Origin: Pseudomonadota bacterium | Lineage (GTDB): Bacteria > Pseudomonadota > Gammaproteobacteria > Xanthomonadales > Xanthomonadaceae | Assembly: GCA_023393895.1 (NCBI GenBank) | Contig: JAEXBT010000239.1 | Location: 1 to 9,918 of the forward strand | Reading direction: 5' to 3' | DNA length: 9,918 nt | Shown: positions 9,611-9,918 of the stretch, piece after piece | How positions within the stretch are numbered: the stretch's first letter is position 1 | Layout of the letters: each line of letters opens with the position of its first letter | The notes under the pieces: generated by a model | Told to the model about the DNA's origin: nothing | Databases searched by the model: none | The model's input: only the letters and a program-made list of their open reading frames with translations | Position numbers and translations under genes: made by a program

Positions 9611-9918
9611 GCTGGTCGGCTCGCTGCTGATCGCCTACGCACTCGCCGGCTGCTCCGCGCCCGCGCCGACGGCCCAGGCACCGGAAGCCAGTGGCGGCAA
9701 GCCCGTGCCGGCCGAGGCCGCGGAGCCGCAGCCATTGCCGGTCGCCACCGGCGACGGGGGCGAAGTCGCGGTGGAAACATTGCCGGCCGACATCCGCGAG
9801 TACATCCTCAAGCAGCGCATGTGCCGGCACTTCAGCCGGCCGGGCCAGGGCGATCCTGCGCTGGCAGCGGCACTGTGCGCCGGTGGCGATGCCGCGACCT
9901 GGCGGGCGCTGATCCGCA
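9600..9918 (+). CDS. Lipoprotein of unknown function, N-terminal part (runs off the window)
   Basis: The frame is open from GTG at 9600 to the window end, giving 106 visible residues. [18 protein letters not shown] is a short lipoprotein signal: a basic residue, a hydrophobic core and the lipobox LAGC with the lipidated Cys at 18. Residues 19-60 are an Ala/Pro/Gly-rich linker. The folded part begins near 61 ([23 protein letters not shown]) and has Cys at 75 and 93, which could form a disulfide in the periplasm. I recall an IREYIL-x-x-R-x-C-x-HF style domain in other xanthomonad lipoproteins but cannot name it. The start is uncertain: an in-frame ATG at 9552 would add 16 residues that make a poor signal peptide, so GTG at 9600 is preferred. 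It overlaps the efpL end by 11 bases, suggesting the same transcript. Confidence 0.75.
   Translation, partial: MPNRLVGSLLIAYALAGCSAPAPTAQAPEASGGKPVPAEAAEPQPLPVATGDGGEVAVETLPADIREYILKQRMCRHFSRPGQGDPALAAALCAGGDAATWRALIR

Overview
The window is a dense, very GC-rich bacterial segment with short gaps and many ATGA/GTGA/TGATG stop-start overlaps. Gene content, protein style and gene set (methylcrotonyl-CoA carboxylase cluster, bactofilin, FeoAB with a small Cys-tailed partner, EfpL) suggest a gammaproteobacterium of the Xanthomonadaceae (Lysobacter/Luteimonas-like). That assignment is inferred from recognised protein families, not from a marker gene.

Layout. (1) 3-266, plus strand: the 3' end of the methylcrotonyl-CoA carboxylase beta subunit (liuB). 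(2) 408-1303, plus strand: a bactofilin gene overlapping a small zinc-ribbon protein gene, with a possible promoter in front. (3) 1310-3653, minus strand: a ferrous-iron uptake operon, feoA-feoB plus a 77-residue one-helix membrane protein with a Cys-Gly tail, each joined by a stop-start overlap. It converges on the zinc-ribbon gene with only 6 bases between stop codons. (4) 3654-3737: a compact divergent regulatory region with a good Fur-box candidate overlapping a -10-like element for feoA. (5) 3738-7968, plus strand: liuC (methylglutaconyl-CoA hydratase), liuD (biotin-carrying MCC alpha subunit), liuE (HMG-CoA lyase) and an overlapping GNAT acetyltransferase gene. (6) 8017-9918, plus strand: a type-II 3-hydroxyacyl-CoA dehydrogenase-like SDR, a two-helix membrane protein, the EF-P paralogue EfpL/YeiP, and the start of a lipoprotein running off the window, all overlapping.

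Function. LiuB, LiuD, LiuC and LiuE together cover 3-methylcrotonyl-CoA to 3-methylglutaconyl-CoA to HMG-CoA to acetoacetate plus acetyl-CoA, the lower leucine/isovalerate pathway. The SDR probably serves isoleucine or short-chain acyl-CoA oxidation and so fits thematically. The pathway cluster is split by the bactofilin pair and the feo operon, and liuC shares its upstream region with the Fur-box-bearing feoA promoter.

Most of the window is well-understood metabolism. The less described parts are the Cys-tailed FeoB partner, the zinc-ribbon partner of bactofilin, the small membrane protein locked between the SDR and efpL, and the C-terminal lipoprotein. I see no tRNA, rRNA, CRISPR array, insertion sequence or convincing intrinsic terminator. 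No gap between genes reaches 300 bases; the longest is 141 bases (267-407).
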